64,000 nt of DNA from Chitinophagales bacterium (GCA_023957245.1 JAMLHJ010000005.1:64309-128308); one strand, 5' to 3'; positions 47,308-56,563 are shown, counted from the first letter of the stretch. Notes: a model not told the origin generated them from the sequence alone. Translations and numbers: made by a program.

Positions 47308-48813
47308 ATGCTTTTTAATTCCATAGAATTCCTGATATTTTTTCCGGTATTTCTAAGTATATATTTTATACTTCCACAAAGGCATAGATGGTTCTTCACT
47401 TTACTATCCAGTTTGTTCTTTTATATGAATTACGACCCCAAATATGTCGTATTATTGATGTTTAGTACTGGAATATCATGGTATAGTGCAAAAAAAATAT
47501 CAGAAAGCAACCAAGAAAATATCAGAAAAAATTGGCTGGCTATCGGTTTGATTTTAAATATCTTACAACTTGTCATTTTTAAATACCTCAACTTTTTTGA
47601 TGACAATTTCAGAGAAGTATTTGAATTGATAGGATTAAGTTACCCAGTTCCAGAACCTTGGTTCAACAATATTATTCTTCCCGTCGGGATTTCATTTTTC
47701 ACCTTTCACTCACTCGCTTATACCATTGATGTCTATAAAGGAATCACACCAGTGGAACGCAGTTTTGCTTTTTACACTTTATTTGTTTCCTATTGGCCTC
47801 AGTTATTGGCTGGACCTATTCCTAGAGCCAATCAGCTTATTCCAGAGCTTCGCAAACCAGTAGAAGTCGATTATGAAAGAATGAAGAGCGGACTTATTCG
47901 TATGGCGATAGGGATGTTCAAGAAAGTAGTTATTGCAGATAGATTGGCAATATATGTCAATCATGTCTTTGACAATTACACTCACGTATCTGGTTGGACG
48001 ATAGTTTTTGGTGCTTCTTTATTTTTCATTCAAGTATATTGTGATTTTTCAGGTTATTCAGATATTGCAATTGGAGCCTCTAGGATGATGGGGATTAAAT
48101 TGATGGAAAACTTCAAACGTCCATTTTTCGCTAAAAACCTTGCTGACTTCTGGACGAGATGGCATATTTCCTTATCTACTTGGCTTACAGATTATGTCTT
48201 CTTCTTCTTAGGAGCCTATAAATCTTCTGGATTAAAAGTTGTCTTTAACGTAATTTTTGTGCTGACGATTTGTGGTTTGTGGCATGGAGCTAACTGGCCT
48301 ATGGTATTGTCCTTTTCTATTATTGGAGTCATGATGGCTATCAGATATCTATGGCAATTTAATATTGTAAGACAGATAAAACCCAGCAACCTATTTCGTT
48401 GGTCAGAAATTGTCCTTACAGATAATGTTCATAGAGTCATTACATTTTCTGCTCTTATGGTTGGATTTCTACTCTTCAGAGTTCAGACAGTAGTAGAGCA
48501 CATGACGGCAAAGGGGCTAGATGTTTCTTGGACTCATATAGCTGGAAAATTGTATGGCAATATTTTCAAATTGTGGGAAGCCAATTTCTTTGGTGAAGTG
48601 ATAGAACACAAAGGAGAAACCAATTTTATTTTGGCAGTTCTTTCAATTTTGTTTTTATTTCTAGTAGAGGCATTGTGCGGAGATACACCTATTGAAGATA
48701 TTATTGTCAAAAAGAAAAAAGCATTCAGATGGACTGTATATGTTTTTATAGCTATCAGTATCGTTTGGTTTGGAGTATTTAACGAAACAGAATTTGTTTA
48801 CTTCCAGTTTTAA
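47308..48813 (+). CDS. MBOAT family O-acyltransferase (AlgI/DltB-like)
   Basis: 501 residues, polytopic (about eleven helices). It has GISFFTFHSLAYTIDVY, FSGYSDIAIGASRMMG and the catalytic-His motif LWHGANW near residue 330. Proteins of this type move acyl groups across the inner membrane for transfer to surface polysaccharides or other acceptors. The next gene, three bases downstream, encodes an SGNH-like partner, as in the alginate and similar acetylation systems. The acceptor is not evident. Confidence 0.92.
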   Translation: MLFNSIEFLIFFPVFLSIYFILPQRHRWFFTLLSSLFFYMNYDPKYVVLLMFSTGISWYSAKKISESNQENIRKNWLAIGLILNILQLVIFKYLNFFDDNFREVFELIGLSYPVPEPWFNNIILPVGISFFTFHSLAYTIDVYKGITPVERSFAFYTLFVSYWPQLLAGPIPRANQLIPELRKPVEVDYERMKSGLIRMAIGMFKKVVIADRLAIYVNHVFDNYTHVSGWTIVFGASLFFIQVYCDFSGYSDIAIGASRMMGIKLMENFKRPFFAKNLADFWTRWHISLSTWLTDYVFFFLGAYKSSGLKVVFNVIFVLTICGLWHGANWPMVLSFSIIGVMMAIRYLWQFNIVRQIKPSNLFRWSEIVLTDNVHRVITFSALMVGFLLFRVQTVVEHMTAKGLDVSWTHIAGKLYGNIFKLWEANFFGEVIEHKGETNFILAVLSILFLFLVEALCGDTPIEDIIVKKKKAFRWTVYVFIAISIVWFGVFNETEFVYFQF

Positions 48814-48816
48814 AAG

Positions 48817-49902
48817 ATGTTTAAGCTCGTCAGAAATATAATTTTAGTTATCGCGATATCCGCCGCAATAGGAATCCCATTAGGAAATGCGCTATCTTCT
48901 TTTGGTTGGGGAGATAGTACTTTTTATACCAAATCAAAATATTTTCTTGACCATCCAGAAAAGTTCAATGGTGTTTATGTTGGTGGCTCATTAGAATATA
49001 GACATATTGACCCATTTGTCATTGATGCTATTGCTCAAAGTAAAGGTGTAGATTTAAGATCTTTTAATCTAGGCAATGACGGATATAATCTTCCTTTGCA
49101 AGTATGGGTGACTGAAAATCTGATGAAAAAAAATCAAGGGAATATCAAGTATATTTTTCTGAGTTTGTCTTCTGATCCCTTATTCTATAAGGGTATTTTA
49201 CATACAAAAGAGTGGAATTATTGGCAAAATGTTAAAAGTGTCATCTTTTCCATTAGAGTTTTGTACCAAATGGATATTCCTAGCAACTTAAAACGTCAAT
49301 TTTCTAAATTCTATCTTAACTCTTTGGCAGAAAATATGTTGAAAGTCGAAATGATGGATGATTTGATACAATTTCATATCAAACCGATTGTTGCAGACTC
49401 AATATATCTAGGACATAACAAGAATGGATATTTCCCTTATGATGAAGAAGAAAAATATCTATCGCTCAGAAAAGATTTGCCTGACGAGATTGTCAGTAAA
49501 ATGCAAAACAATGAGCTTTCAAAAATAGATTATCAAAAAAATCAAGCTAAAAGAGATAGTCTAGAATTATTGTGGGCCAACCAATTTGCTACTTATGTTC
49601 CTGGTACCGCTCCTATTCCTTTATATTTAGCCACCTATTTGGACTTATATAAGAGATGTGAAGAGCAGGGAATCAAATTGATATTTGTCATGCCGCCAAA
49701 AGGAAGGACAGACTACCAATTGCTTTCTGCCATCTATGAGCATCTTCCTGAGAATAGCAAAATAAACCTTGCCGACCCTCGTGTATATCCAGAGTTTTTT
49801 ACTTTAGAAAACGGATATAATTACCATCACATGAATGCCAAAGGTTCTGAAATATATAGCAAAAAGCTAGGAATGCAGATTGCTAATTTGCTTTCCAAAT
49901 AA
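48817..49902 (+). CDS. SGNH-like periplasmic partner of the MBOAT acyltransferase
   Basis: 361 residues with one N-terminal membrane helix (about 7-26). YVGGSLEYRHIDP stands at the position of the first SGNH block, and HHMNAKGSEIYSKKL near the end fits the last block (His before a small-residue turn). GxSxE in place of GDS suggests a divergent member of the AlgX/AlgJ or DltD type. It should receive acyl groups exported by the MBOAT protein and pass them to the acceptor. Confidence 0.7.
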   Translation: MFKLVRNIILVIAISAAIGIPLGNALSSFGWGDSTFYTKSKYFLDHPEKFNGVYVGGSLEYRHIDPFVIDAIAQSKGVDLRSFNLGNDGYNLPLQVWVTENLMKKNQGNIKYIFLSLSSDPLFYKGILHTKEWNYWQNVKSVIFSIRVLYQMDIPSNLKRQFSKFYLNSLAENMLKVEMMDDLIQFHIKPIVADSIYLGHNKNGYFPYDEEEKYLSLRKDLPDEIVSKMQNNELSKIDYQKNQAKRDSLELLWANQFATYVPGTAPIPLYLATYLDLYKRCEEQGIKLIFVMPPKGRTDYQLLSAIYEHLPENSKINLADPRVYPEFFTLENGYNYHHMNAKGSEIYSKKLGMQIANLLSK

Positions 49903-50041
49903 CATCTTGACTAGTAACAACGCTAATAAAACTCAGCTTTTATATCTTCTGTTTTGAAATGAATTGACATTATTCGCCACTAGCAATTCTATCATTTCAA
50001 TAAATCCCGTATCTTAGATAAATTCCTAAAATGATTTACCC

Positions 50042-52423
50042 ATGAAAATGTTGTGCAATATTAAAGGTCTATTATTATCAATTGGAGTCCTTGCAACTTT
50101 GTCCTTACAAGCACAGATTGCAACGCTTCCTCATACTGAAACTTTTGATAAAAAATTTATTACAGGAAATAATGTGGACTTTATTCCTAATTGGTTAGGC
50201 AATGAAGTAGATGTCAATTCTAGAATTTTCCAGACAGCAAACAATGAATTGGGTATGATTCCTACTAGTTCATTTGCACCTGAAATTCAAGTACGCCTTA
50301 ACCTCAGTAGCTATGAAAATGTCGCAGTTACTTTCAAAGCTAAAAGTCTAGAAAATGGGGAAGGAGATAGAAGTAGCACCTTATATATAGAAACTTCTTA
50401 TGATGGTGGTTTTACTTGGAATACTCAAAAGAAAATTCATGAATTTGAAAATGATGATACTCCATTTGCAACATATAAATACAATTTGCCTGGAATTGTT
50501 GATTTTAAGAAAAATATACTGCTGAAAATATTTTTGAGAAGAGGAGAAGAAGGTGACGGCACTTCTGCAAAAGTTATTATTGATGATTTTAAAATTGATG
50601 TACAACCTACAGATAATATACCTCCAGAAGTAATAGGTGCTAGTGTCATCAATTCCAGAAGTATTCGTGTAAAATATAATGATAAAATGGGGCCATCCGC
50701 CTCACTTATTAGCAACTATAAAGGCTTACCAAATTTATCTTCTATTACGACATCACCAGACAGCACTTCATTTACTTTAGTCTTCTCCGAGCCATTTGGC
50801 ATAGGAAAATCTCTTGATTTGACTATCAGTAATGTATTTGACAAAGTAGGAAATAAAATTGCAAGCCCTTACACTCAAAACATTATCTACAATGACACTA
50901 GACCCAATCTCTTCATCACGGAAATCATGTTTCACTCACCTGCTGAAGTTGAGAATTTGGAGTTTTTAGAGATTGTAAATAAAGGCTCTGAACCAGCATT
51001 GCTAGGTGGTTTATTTTTTTCAGCAGGATTGACTTATACATTGCCAGAATACACACTAGGTGTAGGAGAATATTTTCTGATAGCCTCCAATGCAGCAGCA
51101 GCAAAAGCTCTTTTTGGTAAAACTTTTTATCAATGGACTGCAGGTTCATTGGATAATTCAGGTGAAAAGATTGAAATCAAAAACGCACTTGACCAAGTTA
51201 TTACTTCAGTGAAATATGAAAGAAGCTGGGGAGGCGATGGCAATGGACATTCTATCTCTTACTGTTATCCCATATTACAAACTGACAATAACAATCCATT
51301 GAACTGGAGTTCTACTCAAGATGTAACAGGGAAATCTGTTAATGGGACACCTATATTTGCTTCCCCTGGCAAGGGCTGTAGTGATATCGTTCCAGAAATC
51401 AGATTTGAGTCTTTATCGACTTATGCTTTTGAAGGAGCTACCAAAGTTAAAATTGCCATGACCTTACTTAATCCTAATAGCAATACAAGTAGTATTACAT
51501 TGGCTATTGATAATGCATCTTCAGCGACATTAGGCTCTGACTATACCTCATCAACAAACTTTCCTGCAAATATTCAATTTCCAACTAATACCGTTAAAAA
51601 AGAAGTAGAAATACAGATTTTAGATGATACTAAAAGAGAAGGGCTTGAAGTAGCCATTTTCAATCTTATCAATCCTACAAATGCAATCATCGGAGGTCAA
51701 GGATATTTTAATCTTAATATTTTAGACAATGATGCTGCTATTACTCAAGTATGTATCAACGAATTGAGCGCATCCAATAATTCTCTAAGTGGAATAAAAG
51801 ATGAAAATGGTGATGCAGATGATTGGATTGAGCTAAAAAATGGCAGTGATTCTCCTATTACACTCGCAGGATATTTTGTTACAGATAATCTTGACAATCT
51901 CACTAAGCACCAGCTTCCTTTTGAAGATGTTGAAGCCATCACCATTCCTGCTAATGGATATCTCATTTTATGGGCAGATAATGAACCCGATCAAGGTTCA
52001 AATCATCTGAGTTTTGCTTTGAGTTCTTCTGGAGAACAATTTGCCTTGGTCATGCCTGACGGCAAAACTATCATTGATGATATCAGTTTCTCAGCAATTA
52101 GTACCAATCAAAGCTACGGAAGGGCTGAAGACTGTAAAGATTCATGGAAAATATTTGAAACACCTACCTTCAAAGCCAATAACAAACCTACTTCTGTTAT
52201 CTATCAGACCAATAAAAGCCCAATTGTAATTTATCCCAATCCCAATCAAGGAGATATTTTATACCTCACCGAACCTATTGACTATTTTATCTATAATCAG
52301 ATAGGTATTTTATTAAAAAGTGGGCAAAAAGAACAACAAATTGACATCCAATCCTTACCAAATGGTTTATACATTATCTCTACAAAGGAAGGATCATCTA
52401 CAAAATTTATCATCAATAGATAA
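50042..52423 (+). CDS. Secreted lamin-tail/Calx-beta protein with type A T9SS signal
   Basis: 793 residues. Signal peptide (1-25), a beta-sandwich N-terminal region (about 28-185), an Ig-like segment (about 190-285, opening NIPPEVIGASVINSRSIRV), lamin-tail domain 1 (about 290-440), a Calx-beta-like domain (about 450-565, with LDDTKREGLEVAIF), lamin-tail domain 2 (about 570-700) and a T9SS type A sorting tail (about 715-793, IVIYPNPNQGDILYL). Likely a surface or extracellular protein. The guaD-like gene starts two bases after the stop. Confidence 0.88.
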   Translation: MKMLCNIKGLLLSIGVLATLSLQAQIATLPHTETFDKKFITGNNVDFIPNWLGNEVDVNSRIFQTANNELGMIPTSSFAPEIQVRLNLSSYENVAVTFKAKSLENGEGDRSSTLYIETSYDGGFTWNTQKKIHEFENDDTPFATYKYNLPGIVDFKKNILLKIFLRRGEEGDGTSAKVIIDDFKIDVQPTDNIPPEVIGASVINSRSIRVKYNDKMGPSASLISNYKGLPNLSSITTSPDSTSFTLVFSEPFGIGKSLDLTISNVFDKVGNKIASPYTQNIIYNDTRPNLFITEIMFHSPAEVENLEFLEIVNKGSEPALLGGLFFSAGLTYTLPEYTLGVGEYFLIASNAAAAKALFGKTFYQWTAGSLDNSGEKIEIKNALDQVITSVKYERSWGGDGNGHSISYCYPILQTDNNNPLNWSSTQDVTGKSVNGTPIFASPGKGCSDIVPEIRFESLSTYAFEGATKVKIAMTLLNPNSNTSSITLAIDNASSATLGSDYTSSTNFPANIQFPTNTVKKEVEIQILDDTKREGLEVAIFNLINPTNAIIGGQGYFNLNILDNDAAITQVCINELSASNNSLSGIKDENGDADDWIELKNGSDSPITLAGYFVTDNLDNLTKHQLPFEDVEAITIPANGYLILWADNEPDQGSNHLSFALSSSGEQFALVMPDGKTIIDDISFSAISTNQSYGRAEDCKDSWKIFETPTFKANNKPTSVIYQTNKSPIVIYPNPNQGDILYLTEPIDYFIYNQIGILLKSGQKEQQIDIQSLPNGLYIISTKEGSSTKFIINR

Positions 52424-52425
52424 TT

Positions 52426-52905
52426 ATGACAAAAAATCAACATATACAATTTATGAAAAGGGCCGTTGAACTTTCTAAACAAGGAATGCTCAACGACAAA
52501 GGGGGCCCTTTTGGCTGTGTTATTGTAAAAGACAACCAAATCATTGCAGAAGGATATAATTCTGTCACCTCCACCAATGACCCTACAGCTCATGCAGAAG
52601 TCGTCGCCATAAGAAATGCATGTAAAAATCTCAATTCATTTCAACTAGACAATTGTATCATATACACCTCTTGTGAACCTTGTCCCATGTGCCTCGGTGC
52701 AATATATTGGGCTAGACCACAGAAAGTATTTTATGCCAATACTCGAACCGAAGCTGCAGAAATAGGGTTCGATGACGAATTTATTTACAAAGAAATTCCT
52801 TTACCACTTCAAGAAAGACAAATCCCTTTTGAACATCTTCAATTAGAAGAAGCTAGAGCAATTTTTGAATTGTGGGACAATAAAGAAAACAAAAACAGAT
52901 ATTAA
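52426..52905 (+). CDS. guaD: Guanine deaminase (cytidine-deaminase fold)
   Basis: 159 residues. The zinc site is HAEVVAIR with CEPCPMC. The stretch CPMCLGAIYWARPQKVFYA and the C-terminal GFDDEFIYKEI resemble Bacillus subtilis GuaD more closely than TadA. It should convert guanine to xanthine and ammonia. A tRNA adenosine deaminase role is the alternative. The short gap to the preceding secreted protein gene suggests read-through, though the two functions are unrelated. Confidence 0.85.
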   Translation: MTKNQHIQFMKRAVELSKQGMLNDKGGPFGCVIVKDNQIIAEGYNSVTSTNDPTAHAEVVAIRNACKNLNSFQLDNCIIYTSCEPCPMCLGAIYWARPQKVFYANTRTEAAEIGFDDEFIYKEIPLPLQERQIPFEHLQLEEARAIFELWDNKENKNRY

Positions 52906-52957
52906 TATCAAGTAAAAGTCTTTACTCATACATTATTGATTTTTAATATTTTAGTAA

Positions 52958-52990
52958 CAAAATTTAAAATTTTGCCTTTCACAAATTTTG
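52958..52990. promoter_or_regulatory. Palindrome and half-site upstream of the metal-binding protein gene
   Basis: A perfect 17-base palindrome (CAAAATTT-A-AAATTTTG, 52958-52974) is followed by another ACAAATTTTG at 52981-52990, which repeats one arm. It lies 54-87 bases before the gene at 53045. It may be a regulator site, but AT-rich palindromes also occur by chance. Confidence 0.3.
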
Positions 52991-53044
52991 TATCTTTATT
53001 ATACTTCTAGGCATAGAAATTGATTAACATTTAAAAACAAAACT

Positions 53045-53422
53045 ATGAAAATGAAAAATTGGATATTGGCAATTGTATCTGTCTTGTTAGTTTCAAGTGT
53101 AACATTTGCAGCAGAGCCTCAAAAAGAAACTGTCAACCTAAAAATCACTGGGATGAAATGTATGGGTTGCGAAAAGAAAGTAAAATCTATCTTAAAAGAC
53201 ACAAAAGGAGTACTGAGTACAGAAAGTGTAGATGCTGCTAGCGGAACAGCTGTTATCGTTATTGATAAAAATGTGACTTCTGAAAAAGAAGTAACAGAAA
53301 AATTAGCAGAAAAATCTGGCTACAAAGTATCTTCTACTACTTCAGGAGCAAAAAACAAAAGTAGCAAAGCAAAAAGTTCTTGTTGCGTAGGAAAAGCTCC
53401 TTCATCTTGCGAGAAGAAATAA
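53045..53422 (+). CDS. Exported heavy-metal-associated (HMA) domain protein
   Basis: 125 residues. The signal peptide ends in VTFAAEP (about 23). An HMA domain (about 28-95) has the metal motif GMKCMGC and GYKV at its end. A Lys/Ser-rich linker leads to a Cys-rich tail (SSCCVGKAPSSCEKK) with three more Cys, a possible second metal site. It would bind copper, mercury or a similar metal in the periplasm. No P-type ATPase or regulator gene is nearby. Confidence 0.85.
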   Translation: MKMKNWILAIVSVLLVSSVTFAAEPQKETVNLKITGMKCMGCEKKVKSILKDTKGVLSTESVDAASGTAVIVIDKNVTSEKEVTEKLAEKSGYKVSSTTSGAKNKSSKAKSSCCVGKAPSSCEKK

Positions 53423-53445
53423 ATTTTCAAGCCTGATTAATACTT

Positions 53446-53475
53446 AAAGTCTGTGATTTTTCATAGGCTTTTTTT
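53446..53475 (+). terminator. Rho-independent terminator after the HMA gene
   Basis: Eleven-pair stem including two G-T pairs (AAAGTCTGTGA with TCATAGGCTTT), TTTT loop and a T7 run. Confidence 0.75.
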
Positions 53476-53614
53476 ATTTGTATGATTCAAAACACTCCAT
53501 AAACAATAGATATTCAGCCTTTATATATTGAAATAAAATTGTTTTCAATAGATGTGGATATTTAAGATTTGAAACAATGCTTGGAAATTCAATTGAAGTA
53601 GTTAAATTCAATGC

Positions 53615-54733
53615 ATGGTTATCGGATTTGATGCAAAACGTATTTACGACAATACTACAGGATTGGGCAGTTATAGCCGAAGTCTGATGCACAATCTATT
53701 GAGATGGTTCCCTCAGTATGATTATAAATTATTCGTACACGAGAAATATTACCGTCCAAGTCCATTTAAGTATCAAAATTTTGTTGACAAGACTATCGTT
53801 TCCAATCATTATATACCTGATTTGTGGCGAAGCATAGATATCGTTCAGGACATTAAGGCCAATGGAATAGAAATATTCCATGGTCTAAGTAATGAATTGC
53901 CTTTGAATATGCCCGATAATATCAAATCGATAGTTACCATTCATGACATCATTTTTCATAAATTTCCTGACTATTTTCCCTTATTGGATAGAAAGCTATA
54001 TCGTTATAAAGTCAAAAAATCTTGTGACCAAGCCAAAGCAATTGTTGCAGTCAGTTCGAATACAAGAAAAGACCTAATAGAAGATTTTAAAGTTCCAGAG
54101 GAAAAGATTTTTGTAATCCCTCCAAGCTGGGGGCGTGAGTTTGAGTATGAATACACCAACTGGTTCTCTGAACTATTAAGACAAAAATATAAGATACCAT
54201 TTCATTTTGTCCTTTTTGTAGGTTCAACTTCTCAACGGAAAAATCTTAAAGTCGTCATTGATGCATTGGAATATCCAGAAAATAGTGAATTTCCTTTGGT
54301 TGTGGTCACCAATGGTGGAGATACATTGGAAGAAATGGAAAACTACATTTACAATAAAGAAATTCGTCATAGAGTATTTTTTTTGAAAAATGTTCCTTGG
54401 TATGAATTGCCAGGTATCTATAAAATGGCAAAATGTGTTGTCTATCCTTCTTTTTATGAAGGATTTGGTTTGCCGATTATTGAAGGGCTTAAAATGGGCA
54501 TTCCTGTAGTCGCTGCAGACAATTCATCTTTACGAGAAGCTGGAGGTTCTGGAGCAACCTATGTAGATGCTTCTGACACAGATGGATGGGTGGACGCTAT
54601 CAATAAAACGATACTGGATACCGCTTATGCCAACCAATTAATTATCAATGGTAAAAATCATATCCAAAAATTCACTCCACAAGTAGTCACTTCTGCCCTA
54701 ATAGATTTATACTCTTGGGTGTATGAAAACTGA
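53615..54733 (+). CDS. Glycosyltransferase family 4-type
   Basis: 372 residues with a GT-B fold. The N-terminus is VIGFDAKRIYDNTTGLGSYSR, the usual donor-side glycine loop. The C-terminal half has LFVGSTSQRKNLKVVIDAL and the E-x7-E segment YPSFYEGFGLPIIEGLKMG. It moves a sugar from a nucleotide donor to a glycan acceptor in the cytoplasm, probably for surface polysaccharide. ATG 53615 is preferred to the out-of-frame ATG at 53611. Confidence 0.9.
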   Translation: MVIGFDAKRIYDNTTGLGSYSRSLMHNLLRWFPQYDYKLFVHEKYYRPSPFKYQNFVDKTIVSNHYIPDLWRSIDIVQDIKANGIEIFHGLSNELPLNMPDNIKSIVTIHDIIFHKFPDYFPLLDRKLYRYKVKKSCDQAKAIVAVSSNTRKDLIEDFKVPEEKIFVIPPSWGREFEYEYTNWFSELLRQKYKIPFHFVLFVGSTSQRKNLKVVIDALEYPENSEFPLVVVTNGGDTLEEMENYIYNKEIRHRVFFLKNVPWYELPGIYKMAKCVVYPSFYEGFGLPIIEGLKMGIPVVAADNSSLREAGGSGATYVDASDTDGWVDAINKTILDTAYANQLIINGKNHIQKFTPQVVTSALIDLYSWVYEN

Positions 54734-54788
54734 GCTCAATAAACTATTTAGCATTATCTTACGTTAATCACTATAAAATAGACAAAAC

Positions 54789-55448
54789 GTGATTGCTTAT
54801 TCTCTCATAGACGACACTATCAAAAGTGTTCATATACAAGATACTGTAGCAGATGTTCTTTCTGTTATGGCAGATTGTATGATGGAATCACTTCCTGTGA
54901 TTGATAATGAGAAAAAGTATATAGGCAATATTCAGGAAGGTGATCTTTTGGATATAGCAGATACAGATAAAAGCATTGAGCAATATGTCATTGAAGAAAC
55001 TGGTGTTTCTAGAGATGAACACTTTCTAAATATTTTAAAAAAGCCTAGCTTACTCAATTATCAATTCATTGCTATTGTCGATAGAGAAGGATTGTTTTTA
55101 GGATCTATAAGCATCAAAACTATCATTAATTTCTTAGCACAGACACGGTCTATTGAAGAACAAGGAGGAGTAATAGTATTAGAACTCAAATCCATCAACT
55201 ACTCTTTAGCAGAAATATCAAAAATTGTTGAAAGTAACAATGCAAGTATCATTCACTCATTTATTACTAATAGTCCACAATCTGAGAATATCTATGTTAC
55301 GATTAAAATCAACAAGACAGATTTAAAAGAAATTGTATTGAGTTTTGAAAGATTTAATTATCAAGTGCATGATGTTTTCCATAGTTCTGAATATGAAAAA
55401 GACCTTCAAGAAAGATATGACTCTTTGATGGTGTATCTCAATGTTTAG
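54789..55448 (+). CDS. CBS-pair protein with C-terminal ACT-like region
   Basis: 219 residues with a GTG start at 54789, since no ATG is suitably placed. Residues about 5-135 form two CBS motifs (DVLSVMADCMMESLPVIDNEKKY, then IAIVDREGLFLGSISIKTI). Residues about 145-219 read like an ACT domain (GGVIVLELKSINYSLAEISKIVE). CBS pairs bind adenine nucleotides and ACT domains bind small ligands; a sensing role is inferred. Confidence 0.78.
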   Translation: MIAYSLIDDTIKSVHIQDTVADVLSVMADCMMESLPVIDNEKKYIGNIQEGDLLDIADTDKSIEQYVIEETGVSRDEHFLNILKKPSLLNYQFIAIVDREGLFLGSISIKTIINFLAQTRSIEEQGGVIVLELKSINYSLAEISKIVESNNASIIHSFITNSPQSENIYVTIKINKTDLKEIVLSFERFNYQVHDVFHSSEYEKDLQERYDSLMVYLNV

Positions 55449-55623
55449 GTATTATCAGAAACTTTCTATCTTTAATAAAATTTCAAATAGTATCTTTTTA
55501 AGATTCATAACACCAAATTATAAACAAATACTTCGGATATTGATTATTTGTTAGAAACAGGGGAATAATTTAAAAACTACCATTTAGTAATAATTAGTGA
55601 TAAATTGAATATTAACTATATAA

Positions 55624-55911
55624 ATGGCAAAAAGAGATTATAGCAACCTGACAAAAAACCAGTTGCTGAAAGGCAACCAATATATCGCTCTTACAGACCA
55701 CTTTAACTATTTTATTTATCTTATTCCTTGGTTTGACAACCAAGGCAACAAATATATCGCTCTTACAGAGCTACCAAGCAAAACATCTAGTAGTTATACA
55801 TCAACTATTGGAATATCATATATTGAGCCGCATAGCGGCGTAGTGTCGGTAACATGGAGCGTTAGCTCCGTGCATAACAAAACCAAGCCACAGCGTGGCG
55901 AAATAACTTAA
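55624..55911 (+). repeat. Hairpin cluster (REP/IS200-end-like) before the transposase gene
   Basis: This 290-base stretch contains at least six short perfect or near-perfect hairpins. They are GTTGC/GCAAC (55662-55677), CCTTGGTT/AACCAAGG (55726-55745), GCTCT/AGAGC (55759-55771), GCCGC/GCGGC (55827-55839), CATGGAGC/GCTCCGTG (55853-55872, loop GTTA) and GCCAC/GTGGC (55887-55899). A 26-base direct repeat (25/26) occurs at 55672-55697 and 55744-55769. An open frame of 95 codons crosses it, but I regard that as a by-product. The cluster ends five bases before the transposase gene. Confidence 0.7.
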
Positions 55912-55916
55912 TAAAA

Positions 55917-56378
55917 ATGGCAAATAGTTACACTCATCTATACATTCAGTTTGTCTTTGCTGTAAAATACAGAAATGCACTCATCTCAGAACATTGGGAA
56001 GCTGATTTATATAAATACATTACTGGCATTGTGCAGAATAATCATCATAAACTAGTTTGTATCAATGGCATGCCAGACCATATACATATTCTCGTTGGAC
56101 TTCATATTACTCAATCAATTGCAGATTTAATGAGAGATGTAAAAGCCAACTCATCTAAATGGATCAATGAAAACAATCTTACCAAAGAAAAATTTGAATG
56201 GCAAACTGGTTATGGGGCATTCAGTTATTCTAAATCTCATGTGCAAAATGTAATTAACTACATCAATAATCAAAAAAGACATCATCAAAAACAAACATTT
56301 ACTCAAGAATATATTACTTTCTTAAAAAAATTTGAAATTGAATATAAAAAAGAGTTTAGCTTTAAAGAATTAATATGA
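55917..56378 (+). mobile_element. IS200/REP-type tyrosine (HUH) transposase gene
   Basis: 153 residues, complete. It has the Y1 transposase fold: N-terminal THLYIQFVFAVKYRN, the HUH motif MPDHIHILV, GYGAFSYSKSHVQNVINYI with the presumed nucleophile Tyr, and NQKRHH. This family (IS200/IS605 TnpA and its REP-associated relatives, RayT) cuts and joins single-stranded DNA at hairpin-flanked sites. The hairpin cluster just upstream fits a substrate. No accessory gene (tnpB) follows. Confidence 0.85.
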
Positions 56379-56449
56379 CTATAAATTTAAAAGAATATCA
56401 AGTCAAGGCAATTAACCAATTATGGGAGGATTTTGACAACAATATTTAG
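56375..56449 (+). pseudogene. Truncated N-terminus, SF2 helicase/Res-like
   Basis: ATG 56375 overlaps the end of the transposase gene (ATGA). It reads 24 residues (MTINLKEYQVKAINQLWEDF then DNNI) before a TAG at 56447. LKEYQ.KAI resembles the Q-motif start of type III restriction Res subunits and related helicases. Nothing recognisable follows. It may be a gene stump or chance. Confidence 0.35.
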
Positions 56450-56534
56450 CCCCTCATTTCCAATAGGCTAACAGAATTTGCCTATCATAACATAACAATC
56501 ATCAAAAACGCTTTCTTACATTATCACATATCTA

Positions 56535-56542
56535 TACCTTTG
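56535..56542 (+). promoter_or_regulatory. TAnnTTTG -7 element before the Omp85-like gene
   Basis: TACCTTTG, 21 bases before the proposed TTG start at 56564. No upstream TTG at normal spacing. Confidence 0.4.
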
Positions 56543-56563
56543 CATGGATAATCCTTACTTGTT

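Noticed and set aside
55449-55623. Possible small RNA or end of a mobile element between the CBS gene and the hairpin cluster
   Set aside because: No convincing hairpin with a T run or inverted ends was found in these 175 bases.
55624-55911. Open frame of 95 codons before the transposase gene, read as a protein
   Set aside because: Its composition follows the hairpins and the direct repeat. No family is seen and the frame is best explained as lying over structured non-coding DNA.
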